The notes under the pieces were generated by a model, which was not told where the DNA came from, made no database searches, and was given only the letters and a program-made list of their open reading frames with translations. Shown in pieces: positions 14,982 through 23,333 of a stretch of 64,000 nt of DNA. A program made the translations under genes and the position numbers. Each line of letters starts with the position of its first letter. Within the stretch, counting starts at the first letter, position 1. The DNA comes from Verrucomicrobiota bacterium (GTDB lineage: Bacteria; Verrucomicrobiota; Verrucomicrobiia; Chthoniobacterales; UBA10450), in assembly GCA_003218375.1 (NCBI GenBank), contig QHNH01000019.1, positions 62,001 to 126,000 of the forward strand, given 5' to 3'.

Positions 14982-17480
14982 CTACTCCGTCCGCAGTGCT
15001 TCCATTGGATTCACGCGGGTAGCGCGGCGGGCGGGGACGAAGCAGGAGATTGCGGCTACCAAAGTAAGCAGGCCGGCGACGACCAGATAAATGAAGGGGT
15101 CAAGCGGCTTCACTTTGAACAGGATGTTTTGGAGGGCCTGCGCAGCGAGGACGCCGAGGAGCAGGGCGGCGGCGCCGATGCCAAGAATAAGGCCGATGGC
15201 CAATTGCCAGGCGCCTTGTTGCATGACCATCCGGAAAATCCGTTTCGCGTCGGCGCCAAGAGCCATCCGGATGCCGAACTCCTGGGTGCGCTGGTTCACG
15301 GAGAAACTCATCACGCCGTAGAGACCGACCGCTGACAACATGAAGGCGACCGCGCCGAAAATGGTGAACAGCGTCGCGGTCAGGCGATTGACGCCGAGAA
15401 TCTCATCGTGCAAACGGCCGGGTGTGCCGGCGAAGTACGTGGGCAAATTGGAATCCAGTTCGGCGATCGCTTTGCCAAGGACCGGGCCCATGTTCGTGGC
15501 GTTTTGTCCGGCGCGCGGACGCACAACAATGGTGCAGAACTGCGCGGCTGGAGTGGCCGCTAACAACGGAACATAGAAGCCAACACTATCCCGTTCCCCA
15601 TTGAATGGTCCCTGCATCAGCATGTCAGGCGCGACACCCACGATGGTGCGCCACGGCTCGGGCTTTGCCGGATTGAAACGCCGCACTTGATGGCCGAGCG
15701 CACTCTGGCTGCCGAAAAATTTTCGCGCGAAACTAGCGTTCACGATCGCGACCGGCTGCTTCGCGTCGGAATCTTCGATCGTGAAATCGCGGCCCTCGAG
15801 CATCTTCAGGCCGAGCGTCGTGAAATAACCGTCCGAGACGGATTCCGAGTTGCCGCGCGGGCGGTCGCGATCGGTCTGGTAACTTTGGCCATCGACTTCG
15901 TATTGGCCGAAGTTCGCAAATGTCATTCGGAACCGGTCACTCATCGCTGCACCGTCGAACGCTGGATTGGCGCGGAGCGAACGCAGGGCGCGCACGAAAA
16001 ACTGGTGCTTCGCGTCGTCGGTCGGATAATCGCCCTCCATTAGACCCATGCGCGCACTGTAGACGGCGTTCTCGTCGTAGCCGTAATCCTGCGACGTTTG
16101 GTTGCGGATCGATTTGATTTGCAGCGTCGCAGCGATAAGCAGCGCTGCCGTGAGTGCGATCTGGCCGATGACAAGGATCCGCGTGATCACGTTCACCAGG
16201 CGGCTGCTGTTACCGCGACCGCCTTCTTTCATCATTTCCGCGGCGTTGCCCCGGGCGCTCAGAATCGCGGGCACGAGCCCGGACAAAAGTGTCGCGAGAA
16301 GCACGATGCCGAGGGTAAAGGCCAGGACTTTGCCATCGATGGTGAACTGGACCCAGTAGGGCAAAGGGAATGGCAAAGCGTTCGTCGCGCGGATGAGGAG
16401 ACCCACAGCCCACTCGGCAAAGAACACTCCGACGATCGCGCCCATCGCGGCAAGGAGGAAACTTTCCGTCATCATTTGCCGGACCAAACGCCAGCGGGTG
16501 GCTCCGAGGGCTCCGCGGATCGCGAGTTCTTTGGCGCGCAAGGCGGCGCGGCCGAATTGCATGTTCATCACGTTCACACAAGCGATCACCAAAACGAGAA
16601 GCACCGCGCCGAGCATAGCGTAAACGGTCTGGCGCAGTTGCGGACCCGTGAATGAATTTAGCAGCGGCTGAACGTTGGCCGAGGTCAGGTGCTCATTCGT
16701 TTTCGGATTATCTTTCGCGAGGCGTTTCGCGAGCGCGGAGAATTCCGCGTTCACCTGGTCGAGCGAAACTCCCTCCTTTAACCGGCCCATCACCGCGGGC
16801 GCCGAGCCCCCGGCCCGCGCGTCCTCGCGAGGCCTGAGCGGAAACTCGTTGTAGAGCGGCACCCAGAGTTGCTCCGAGATCGGGAACTTAAAGTTTTCGG
16901 GCATGACCCCGATGATCGTGGCCGCCTTGCCATTTATTCGGACCGATTGCCCAACGATGGTCGGATCGCCGCCGAAATCGCGTTTCCAGATTTCGTAGCC
17001 TAGGATGGTCGTCTTCTCCGCGCCCGGCTTGTTATCGTCCGCAATAAAATCGCGCCCCATGATCGGCGACACGCCCACGATCCGGAAAAAATCCTCGGTG
17101 ACGTAACCGCCGGTGTATCGCTGCGGATTGTTCTTGTAGGTAACGTTGATCGTCGAGCCGTTGAGGTAACCGGACATCAAGGCGAAGGACTGCTGTCCGG
17201 CCTTCAGGTCTTCGTAGTCCTGGGCGGCCGGGATGAAGCCGCTGCCGAAATTATTTTGCTGTGGCGTTGCCTGGGGGTCGAGCAGGCCGACGCTCGCGAG
17301 TTGTTCCGGGTGCGCGAAGGAGAATCCGCGCAGGACAAAGGCGTTGACGATGGTGAACTGAGTGGTTACCCCGGCGATGCCGAGGGCAAGGACCAGCACC
17401 CCCAGCAAACAAAACGATTTTTCCTTGAAGAGAATGCGCAAACCGATTCGGACATCCTGGCGAAAGGTATCGAGTATCAT
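14982..17480 (-). CDS. MacB-type ABC permease (duplicated, orphan)
   Basis: An 832-residue inner-membrane protein with two repeats of the FtsX-MacB permease unit: a helix near the N-terminus (FCLLGVLVLALGIAG), a periplasmic MacB-PCD domain, three helices around residues 285-420 (LGAVLLVLVIACVNVMNMQ), then a second periplasmic domain and three C-terminal helices (LLGVLAAQALQNILF, YLVVAGLLTLVAAI). It ends ATRVNPMEALRTE, a family signature. No ATPase gene is adjacent, as in the so-called acidobacterial duplicated orphan permeases. The transported or signalled substrate is unknown. Confidence 0.9.
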   Translation of the reverse strand: MILDTFRQDVRIGLRILFKEKSFCLLGVLVLALGIAGVTTQFTIVNAFVLRGFSFAHPEQLASVGLLDPQATPQQNNFGSGFIPAAQDYEDLKAGQQSFALMSGYLNGSTINVTYKNNPQRYTGGYVTEDFFRIVGVSPIMGRDFIADDNKPGAEKTTILGYEIWKRDFGGDPTIVGQSVRINGKAATIIGVMPENFKFPISEQLWVPLYNEFPLRPREDARAGGSAPAVMGRLKEGVSLDQVNAEFSALAKRLAKDNPKTNEHLTSANVQPLLNSFTGPQLRQTVYAMLGAVLLVLVIACVNVMNMQFGRAALRAKELAIRGALGATRWRLVRQMMTESFLLAAMGAIVGVFFAEWAVGLLIRATNALPFPLPYWVQFTIDGKVLAFTLGIVLLATLLSGLVPAILSARGNAAEMMKEGGRGNSSRLVNVITRILVIGQIALTAALLIAATLQIKSIRNQTSQDYGYDENAVYSARMGLMEGDYPTDDAKHQFFVRALRSLRANPAFDGAAMSDRFRMTFANFGQYEVDGQSYQTDRDRPRGNSESVSDGYFTTLGLKMLEGRDFTIEDSDAKQPVAIVNASFARKFFGSQSALGHQVRRFNPAKPEPWRTIVGVAPDMLMQGPFNGERDSVGFYVPLLAATPAAQFCTIVVRPRAGQNATNMGPVLGKAIAELDSNLPTYFAGTPGRLHDEILGVNRLTATLFTIFGAVAFMLSAVGLYGVMSFSVNQRTQEFGIRMALGADAKRIFRMVMQQGAWQLAIGLILGIGAAALLLGVLAAQALQNILFKVKPLDPFIYLVVAGLLTLVAAISCFVPARRATRVNPMEALRTE

Positions 17481-17731
17481 AACGAGGTGTTGGGTTGGAG
17501 TTGGAGACGATAAAGAGCGCTTCGAAAATGAGATGCAAGATGAGGCCGAAATGGATTCAAGAAATGCAGACGGCGGCGCGCGGACCCGTGGCTCACGTTA
17601 AACAAACGCCGCGGCGCCGGGATTTTGTTTAGGCGGCCGGCCGCGCTCTCCGCCGCCTGGCAAAGCGCGACGGAAGCAAACAGAATTGTGGCGAATAATC
17701 GCAACGGAGTTCTCCGGAACTGCGTTGTCGA

Positions 17732-17959
17732 TTAAGCGCGTAGATTCAGATTCGCGGATTGCGAGATCGACGTCGTGTGGATCGTCGTCAATGGCAACAC
17801 GATCGGCTGTCTCGCAACTTGCCAGATCGAAAAGAGTGCGCTGAGGACGACGGCGAAATAGACCGCGCCTTCAAAAATGCTGCGTTCTTTTTCTTCGGAG
17901 CGAACGAGCAACGCGTAGGTCGATTCGAATCCTTCGGTGGAGTGAATTTGATTTTTCAT
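17732..17959 (-). CDS. Small single-span membrane protein
   Basis: A 75-residue protein beginning MKNQIHSTEGFESTYALLVR, then a charged stretch RSEEKERSIFEGAV and one hydrophobic helix (VYFAVVLSALFSIWQVA, about residues 33-50), ending in a polar tail. It lies 250 bp before the ABC permease gene on the same strand. Family and function are unknown; the N-in or N-out orientation cannot be decided. Positions 17481-17731 between the two genes hold no convincing gene. Confidence 0.6.
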   Translation of the reverse strand: MKNQIHSTEGFESTYALLVRSEEKERSIFEGAVYFAVVLSALFSIWQVARQPIVLPLTTIHTTSISQSANLNLRA

Positions 17960-18142
17960 AGGATTGATTTGGTTTAACGATTGCCCCTATTGCAAAGGCC
18001 GTGCCACGACCTAACGAAGAGTTTTAAATCGCTGGGAAACAGCGATTTGCCGGCACCTTTCGGAAAACCGACAACCGTCATCTGGTCTCGCGCTCGGGAT
18101 TAGCCGTTCCGAATTTGGGATTCCCAAAACTCGTCCAAAAAA

Positions 18143-18172
18143 GAAGCGCAGGGAACGAAATCCCTGCGCTTC
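18143..18172 (-). terminator. Rho-independent terminator
   Basis: Perfect 12-bp arms GAAGCGCAGGGA and TCCCTGCGCTTC around a 6-base loop. On the minus strand the hairpin is followed by a run of six T (AAAAAA at 18137-18142 on the plus strand). It lies 20 bases after the stop of the small Cys/Trp protein gene and terminates that leftward transcript. Confidence 0.88.
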
Positions 18173-18192
18173 TCTTGAACGAACCAGCCGGC

Positions 18193-18387
18193 TTACATGT
18201 AGTTCAACGCGCCGCACCGCCAGCACGTGAACCAGCTCCAATTGGCGTGGACATAATTTCCCGCGCCATCATTCCAGCAGGTGTAGAGCAGATGCCGGCG
18301 GCGACCGCCCGCTTCACTCTCGTCGCCTTTTTCCGTCCCGCTGCCGCCCTCTTTATCCGGCTTTTGACCTGATTTTTCGTCAGCCAT
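18193..18387 (-). CDS. Small Cys/Trp-rich protein
   Basis: A 64-residue protein. The first 28 residues are highly charged and Gly/Lys/Glu-rich; the second half reads LLYTCWNDGAGNYVHANWSW then FTCWRCGALNYM. Three cysteines, including a CxxC, and three or four tryptophans suggest a tiny metal-binding or redox module. A purine-rich GAGAGGA lies 7-8 bases before the ATG on the minus strand and a strong terminator follows the stop, so it is a complete monocistronic unit. I do not recognise the family. Confidence 0.65.
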   Translation of the reverse strand: MADEKSGQKPDKEGGSGTEKGDESEAGGRRRHLLYTCWNDGAGNYVHANWSWFTCWRCGALNYM

Positions 18388-18503
18388 AATGTGTCCTCTC
18401 TTTTGTTGGGTTGTTGTTTGCCTGCCACATCATTCCGGGTGACGGCGGGTCGCCAGTTATGCCGATTCTCGACAGGAGAAGCAAGCCCTCTGTCCGTCCG
18501 AAA

Positions 18504-19421
18504 TCATGTGGTGGATGGCAGACGTTTCGGTGGTGGCGAATTTCGAAATTGTTCGTGGCCTCGGATGATTTCTTCGAACGCCCAACGCTCGTTAGGTGCA
18601 ACATCCGCGGGGAATTTCGCGGCCGACCGGTTCCACTTCACGAGCCAATCGGAGCCGAGCCACTCGCGTCGTCGTGCGAATGAGCTCCGAAGCGCGGCCG
18701 GCGTATGCGCGATGGTCGTTTCAATCTTTTCTCCCGCGTTCCGGCCGCGGGCCAGATGGAAACCGGCCGCCAGCAACGCTGCGCGGTTCGCTGTCGAGCA
18801 GGTGTAGGTGAAAAGCTCCACGGCGCGCCCGGCGCAGGCTACGAAGAGTTTGCGAAAGGCGCCGAGCGTCCAGAGATGGGCGGAGCTTTTGGTGGAGAAC
18901 ATATCGTAAAAGATGAGATCGGGCGCGGCGGCGCGCTCCATGGTCTCGAGAAAATCGCCGGGCAACAGCCGCCAGCTCAACCCGGCATCAATGGATGATT
19001 GCCAATGACCATTGGCGAGAATCGCGGTGGTTGCATCGACTCGCAGATACGGAAAATCGGGTTGCTGCCTGAGCGCGAGTCGCAATGAATCAAGGTCGTT
19101 TTCGAAACTGAGGAGCTGAAGCGGGCGCGCCCCCGAAACTTTTTCGTAGCACTCGATCGCAGCCATCGCATTCGCGCCCGCGCCGAGACCTACGTCCCAA
19201 ATCACGAGCGGCTCGTCATTCCGCGGCTTCTTCCGCAGCCGCTCGGCCAGGTACGACTGCTCGACGTACAGTTTTCTCGCCTCTTCCATCGGCGCGGTCC
19301 GCGAGTGCATGATCTCGCCCGACGAAATTTGCCGAATGCTGGCAAACCCTTCCCAGGCCCGGTGCACCTCATAATCGCCGAGGCGAATCGCTTGGGCGCT
19401 CATTCCATCGTCATTCGGCAT
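18504..19421 (-). CDS. MnmC-like SAM-dependent methyltransferase
   Basis: A 305-residue protein resembling the methyltransferase half of MnmC. It has the SAM-binding strand VIWDVGLGAGANAMAAI near residue 73, an acidic loop SFENDLDSLRLAL, and the conserved block LIFYDMFSTKSSAHLWT followed by ELFTYTCSTANRAALLAAGF and GEKIETTIA. MnmC methylates aminomethyl-uridine in the tRNA wobble position; without the FAD oxidase half, this copy may act on the same tRNA pathway or on another substrate. An alternative start (MSAQAIRLGDYEV) lies six codons in. Confidence 0.75.
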   Translation of the reverse strand: MPNDDGMSAQAIRLGDYEVHRAWEGFASIRQISSGEIMHSRTAPMEEARKLYVEQSYLAERLRKKPRNDEPLVIWDVGLGAGANAMAAIECYEKVSGARPLQLLSFENDLDSLRLALRQQPDFPYLRVDATTAILANGHWQSSIDAGLSWRLLPGDFLETMERAAAPDLIFYDMFSTKSSAHLWTLGAFRKLFVACAGRAVELFTYTCSTANRAALLAAGFHLARGRNAGEKIETTIAHTPAALRSSFARRREWLGSDWLVKWNRSAAKFPADVAPNERWAFEEIIRGHEQFRNSPPPKRLPSTT

Positions 19422-19436
19422 TCGTCATTCGTCATT
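19400..19436. repeat. TCATTCG short tandem repeats
   Basis: Runs of TCATTCGGCATTCGTCATTC lie around the start of the MnmC-like gene. A very similar tract (TCATTCGTCATTCTGCATTC) is found at 48300-48345 before the phospholipase D-like gene. Both sit at gene starts. They look like expandable simple-sequence tracts. Confidence 0.6.
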
Positions 19437-19557
19437 TGCAGATCCCGTCTCATTTTAGCGCGCTCGCTTCGCCTTTCGCAAAATCTCCGCTTGTCTTTGT
19501 CTCCCGCTTGCAGTTGAAGTGCTGTTCGGCCCCAAACCAAAATCAAACCAAAGCATT

Positions 19558-20532
19558 ATGAAACGCATTAGCATCCTTATTCCCGCCGTCGCCATTCTCG
19601 CGATCGGCGTTTCTGTCCGGGCCGATCTTTCAGTTCCTGACGTCAGCCAGCTCGCCGTCACCAAACAGCGCGTTGGATTGACGGACGTCAAGATCGCCTA
19701 TCACCGGCCCCTGGTGAATGGCCGCAAAATCTGGGGCGCCCTCGTCCCGCTGGGCGAAGTCTGGCGCGCAGGCGCTCACATGATTCCGACCGCCGACACC
19801 TGGACGGTGATTTTTTCCAAGATGGCCACCGCTTGGGGGAGCTATACCTACAGCCAGGCGGAAGACGCCTTGCGCGTCACGGTGAAACCGCGGCCTAACG
19901 AAATGGAAGAAGCGCTCGAATACGAATTCGAGGACCTCAAACCCGAATCAGCTACGGTGACATTGAAATGGGAGAAGCTCGCCGTGCCGTTCAAGATCGC
20001 GATCAGCGACGACGCCACCGTTGCGAATATTCGCGGCCAGATGCGGGGGATCGGTCAGTTCCAGTGGCAACCCCCGAACCAGGCCGCGCAGTTCTGCCTT
20101 ACGAAAAAGATTAATCTCGATGAGGCCTTGAAATGGGTGAATCTCTCGATCCAAAACGAGGAACGATTCGAGAACCTGACAACCAAATCCGAGTTGCTCA
20201 AGGCGATGAACAAGCCCGACGAGGCGAAGAAGGCCTGGGAGCAGGCGATCGCGAAGACTACGCCGATCGGGCTCTATTCTTACGGACGCCGGCTCCAAAC
20301 TGAGAAGAGAGATGCCGACGCGATGGAGATTTTCAAGGACGTCGCGAAACGCTATCCGGAAACGCCGTTCGGCCATTTGGCGAATGCACGAATCAAATCC
20401 GCCGCGGGCGATTTTGCTGGCGCCGCCGAGGACGCAAAGAAGGCTCAGGCGGTCGCTATTTCCGACGCGCAAAAAACGAGCATCAAAGCGCTGATCGATC
20501 GGCTCCAGGCCAAGCAGGACATCAACAAGTAA
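19558..20532 (+). CDS. Secreted DUF2911 protein with TPR-like C-terminus
   Basis: A 324-residue exported protein (signal peptide MKRISILIPAVAILAIGVSV). Residues 25-130 are the DUF2911 domain: IAYHRPLVNGRKIWGALVPL, GEVWRAGA, then HMIPTADTWTVIFSK and WGSYTYSQAEDALRV. In the usual family about 35 residues lie between the Arg-Ala-Gly-Ala and His-Met-Ile-Pro blocks; here the two are directly joined, so an in-frame deletion has removed a beta hairpin region. The C-terminal half has TPR-like helices (NKPDEAKKAWEQAIAK, RDADAMEIFKDVAKRY). The role is unknown. Confidence 0.8.
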   Translation: MKRISILIPAVAILAIGVSVRADLSVPDVSQLAVTKQRVGLTDVKIAYHRPLVNGRKIWGALVPLGEVWRAGAHMIPTADTWTVIFSKMATAWGSYTYSQAEDALRVTVKPRPNEMEEALEYEFEDLKPESATVTLKWEKLAVPFKIAISDDATVANIRGQMRGIGQFQWQPPNQAAQFCLTKKINLDEALKWVNLSIQNEERFENLTTKSELLKAMNKPDEAKKAWEQAIAKTTPIGLYSYGRRLQTEKRDADAMEIFKDVAKRYPETPFGHLANARIKSAAGDFAGAAEDAKKAQAVAISDAQKTSIKALIDRLQAKQDINK

Positions 20533-20572
20533 GCACGCGCGGTTGAACCAATCGCGCAGGTGTGTAGCGCTC

Positions 20573-23092
20573 ATGGATAATGGGAGAGCGAGAATTTTGC
20601 GGCGCACGCTGGGCGTTCTGCTCATGAGCGCGGCACTCGTTCGTTCTGCGGAACCACCGCCGCGGGATTTTCCGCGGCCGATGAGTGCCGCCGAAATCCA
20701 GCTCGCGCTCCAGAAGCTGAACGTGCTCGGCCGCGTGCTCTACATCGCGGCGCATCCCGACGATGAGAACACGAACCTGATGGCGCTGTGGGCGAACGGC
20801 TCGCTCTACCAGACGGCTTATCTTTCCGTTACGCGCGGCGATGGCGGTCAGAACCTGATCGGGCCGGAGTTGGGCGAACGGCTTGGGGTGATTCGTACCC
20901 ACGAGCTTCTCGCGGCGCGCCGCCTCGATCACGCCCAGCAATTCTTCACCCGTGCCGTTGATTTCGGTTTCTCGAAGAGCGCCACTGAAACGCTGCGGAT
21001 CTGGGACCGTGACAAAATTCTGGCCGACATCGCCTGGACAATTCGTCGCTGGAAGCCGGACGTGATCGTCACACGTTTCAGCCCCGACGACGACAAGACG
21101 CACGGCCACCACACCGCCTCCGCGATCCTGGCCCGCGAAGCCTTCCAGGCGGCAGCTGATCCGAAGCGTTTTCCGGAGCAGCTCGCGTTCGTGGAAGTTT
21201 GGAAACCGACGCGCATCGTCTGGAATACCTCGCCGTTCTTTTTCCAGAACCGAAACCTTCCCTTCGATCCGACTGGCCTAACGACACTCGAAGCGGGCGG
21301 TTTTTGTCCGCTCCTCGGAAAAGCGTTTACTGAAATCGCAGCCGCGAGTCTGAGCATGCATAAAAGCCAGGGTGTCGGCAGCCCGCCGCGCCGCGGCGCG
21401 CGCAAAGAATATTTCAAGCTGCTCGACGGCGCGCCGATGACGAACAGCTTGTTCGATGGAATAGACACGACATGGTCGCGCGTGCCGAAATCGGAAGCTG
21501 TTGCAGGAAAAGTGAAACAGCTTTTGTCGACATTTGTTCCGGCTGATCCCGCCGCGTCGGTCCCGAAGCTATTGGAACTGCGGAAGGAATTGTCGGCCAT
21601 CGATCAGAAGGATTGGTTCATCGCGAAGGTGGGCGAGGTCGATACCCTGATCGCGGCCTGCCTCGGTTTGCACATCGAAAGCTCGACGACGAGCTCCACC
21701 GTTTCCGCCGGCCAGGCGCTGCCGATAAAACTGGAAGCGATCAATCGCTCGAACGTGCCGGTGCAATTGGTCGAGGCCAGCACTCCAATTACCGGACAAA
21801 ATTTGCGGTTCGACACGCCATTGTCGCAAGACCAGTTCGTCGCCAAAGATCTGACGCCGATGCTGCGCAAGGAAGTCACTTACACGCAGCCATATTGGCT
21901 GCGAAAGCCGGCCGCGCTCGGCACCTTCACCGTCGACGACCAGAAGTTGATCGGCCTCGCCGAGAATGAGCTCGCCTTCCCCGTCGACATTTTCTTGCGC
22001 ATCGGTGATCAGGACCTTCGCTATTTGGTGGACACGAAATATCGTACCGTCGATCCCGTCATCGGCGAAGTGCGCCAGAACCTTGTCATCGCGCCGCCGG
22101 TCTTCGCGAATTTGCAGAACTCAGTCTTCGTCTTCGGCGACGACAAACCGAAGACGATCCAGGTACGCGTCGCGGCTTCGACGGGCGCGGTCACCGGCCA
22201 GCTCCGGCTCGAAGCGCCAAAAGGCTGGCGGATCGAACCGGCTTCCGTTCCGGTGGAAATGAAAACGGCCGAGGCCGAATCGTTCGCGACATTTACGATT
22301 CATCCCCCGCCGAATCCGGGCGAGGGAACGTTACGGGCGATCGTCAGGGTGGATGGCCGGGATCACTCGTTCGCGCGCGAACGCATTTCCTATCAGCACA
22401 TTGGCGTCCACGTTCTGATGCCGCCTGCCGAGGCGAGAATCGTCCGCGCCGATATCAAAAAGAAAGGGAACCTGATTGGCTACATCCCGGGCGCGGGCGA
22501 CGACATTCCGCAGAGCCTGCAGCAAATCGGGTACGACGTGAAGATGCTCGGCGGCCCGGAGATCACGGCCGAAAATCTCAAACGTTTTGACGCCGTGGTT
22601 CTCGGCATCCGCGCTTACAACACCCAAGACCGGATCTCGGCGTGGCATGCGGAATTGCTCGGTTACGTCAAAGCCGGCGGCGTGGTTGTCGCGCAATACA
22701 ACACGACCGCCGATCTGAAAACCAAAGAGATCGGCCCGTTCCCCCTCGAGATTTCGCGCGACCGCGTCACCGACGAAAATGCGGAGATTCGCATTCTCGC
22801 GCCGGATCATCCGCTGTTGAACACGCCGAACAAAATCACGGCCGACGATTTCAAAGGCTGGGTGCAGGAGCGCGGCCTCTATTTCCCGAACAAATGGGAC
22901 GCGAACTGGACCGCCCTGCTTTCCTGCAACGATCCCGGCGAGAAACCGCTCGATGGCGGCCTGCTCGTCGCGAAATCGGGTGAGGGCTATTTCATCTACA
23001 CTGGCTACGCCTTCTTTCGGCAATTACCCGCCGGCGTCCCCGGTGCCTACCGGTTGTTCGCGAACATGGTCTCGCTCCGCGACGTGAAATGA
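20573..23092 (+). CDS. PIG-L/LmbE-family deacetylase, large exported form
   Basis: An 839-residue protein. After a signal-like N-terminus comes the PIG-L deacetylase domain: VLYIAAHPDDENTNLMA with zinc ligands in AHPDDE, then SVTRGDGGQN and the HGHHTAS block with a further ligand. About residues 330-620 are beta-sandwich domains (NEW3-like), and the C-terminal part (VRADIKKKGNLIGYIPGAGD, FDAVVLGIRAYNT) resembles a class I amidotransferase-like fold. PIG-L enzymes remove acetyl groups from GlcNAc derivatives, as BshB does in bacillithiol synthesis; BshA and a BshC-like gene lie downstream. The apparent export signal argues for an extracytoplasmic substrate instead. ATG 20573 was preferred over TTG 20543. 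Confidence 0.85.
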   Translation: MDNGRARILRRTLGVLLMSAALVRSAEPPPRDFPRPMSAAEIQLALQKLNVLGRVLYIAAHPDDENTNLMALWANGSLYQTAYLSVTRGDGGQNLIGPELGERLGVIRTHELLAARRLDHAQQFFTRAVDFGFSKSATETLRIWDRDKILADIAWTIRRWKPDVIVTRFSPDDDKTHGHHTASAILAREAFQAAADPKRFPEQLAFVEVWKPTRIVWNTSPFFFQNRNLPFDPTGLTTLEAGGFCPLLGKAFTEIAAASLSMHKSQGVGSPPRRGARKEYFKLLDGAPMTNSLFDGIDTTWSRVPKSEAVAGKVKQLLSTFVPADPAASVPKLLELRKELSAIDQKDWFIAKVGEVDTLIAACLGLHIESSTTSSTVSAGQALPIKLEAINRSNVPVQLVEASTPITGQNLRFDTPLSQDQFVAKDLTPMLRKEVTYTQPYWLRKPAALGTFTVDDQKLIGLAENELAFPVDIFLRIGDQDLRYLVDTKYRTVDPVIGEVRQNLVIAPPVFANLQNSVFVFGDDKPKTIQVRVAASTGAVTGQLRLEAPKGWRIEPASVPVEMKTAEAESFATFTIHPPPNPGEGTLRAIVRVDGRDHSFARERISYQHIGVHVLMPPAEARIVRADIKKKGNLIGYIPGAGDDIPQSLQQIGYDVKMLGGPEITAENLKRFDAVVLGIRAYNTQDRISAWHAELLGYVKAGGVVVAQYNTTADLKTKEIGPFPLEISRDRVTDENAEIRILAPDHPLLNTPNKITADDFKGWVQERGLYFPNKWDANWTALLSCNDPGEKPLDGGLLVAKSGEGYFIYTGYAFFRQLPAGVPGAYRLFANMVSLRDVK

Positions 23093-23111
23093 AGCGCTGC
23101 GAATGGCGCCT

Positions 23112-23194
23112 CTTCTGTAGCCGCTTCGCTGTGCGAAGCGCGAGAGAATGCGTCGCCGAATCCCACGTCGCCCACAGGGCGGCGGCTACAGAAG
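23112..23194. repeat. Palindromic repeat, family B
   Basis: Arms CTTCTGTAGCCG and CGGCTACAGAAG are exactly complementary and enclose smaller inverted units (CGCTTCGCTGTGCGAAGCG). It lies in the gap between the deacetylase stop and the small membrane peptide and may cause partial termination or stabilise the upstream mRNA. Confidence 0.75.
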
Positions 23195-23213
23195 AAGCGG
23201 CCAAAGAAAAGTT

Positions 23214-23333
23214 ATGACCACGCACGATCATCCACCGTTCTTCTCGACCTGGCGCAAGGCCTATTGGTTCGCGATGGTTCTGTTCGCCATCGAGGTCGCG
23301 CTCCTCTACGCCTTCACGCTCCGGTTTTCGTGA
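23214..23333 (+). CDS. 39-aa single-span membrane peptide upstream of the symporter
   Basis: A 39-residue peptide starting MTTHDHPPFFSTWRKAYWFA, with one helix (FAMVLFAIEVALLYAFTL). AAAGAAAAG before the ATG is an acceptable ribosome binding site. Its TGA overlaps the GTG start of the symporter (GTGA at 23330-23333), so translation is coupled. The layout recalls small partner subunits encoded before some sodium:solute symporters. The size and overlap make it a real gene in my view; the family is not recognised. Confidence 0.7.
   Translation: MTTHDHPPFFSTWRKAYWFAMVLFAIEVALLYAFTLRFS

Noticed and set aside
17477-17704. 75-codon minus-strand frame with a signal-peptide-like start (MRLFATILFASVALCQA)
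   Set aside because: It runs into the permease start, its C-terminal half is Arg/Leu noise and no conserved feature is seen; at best a remnant.
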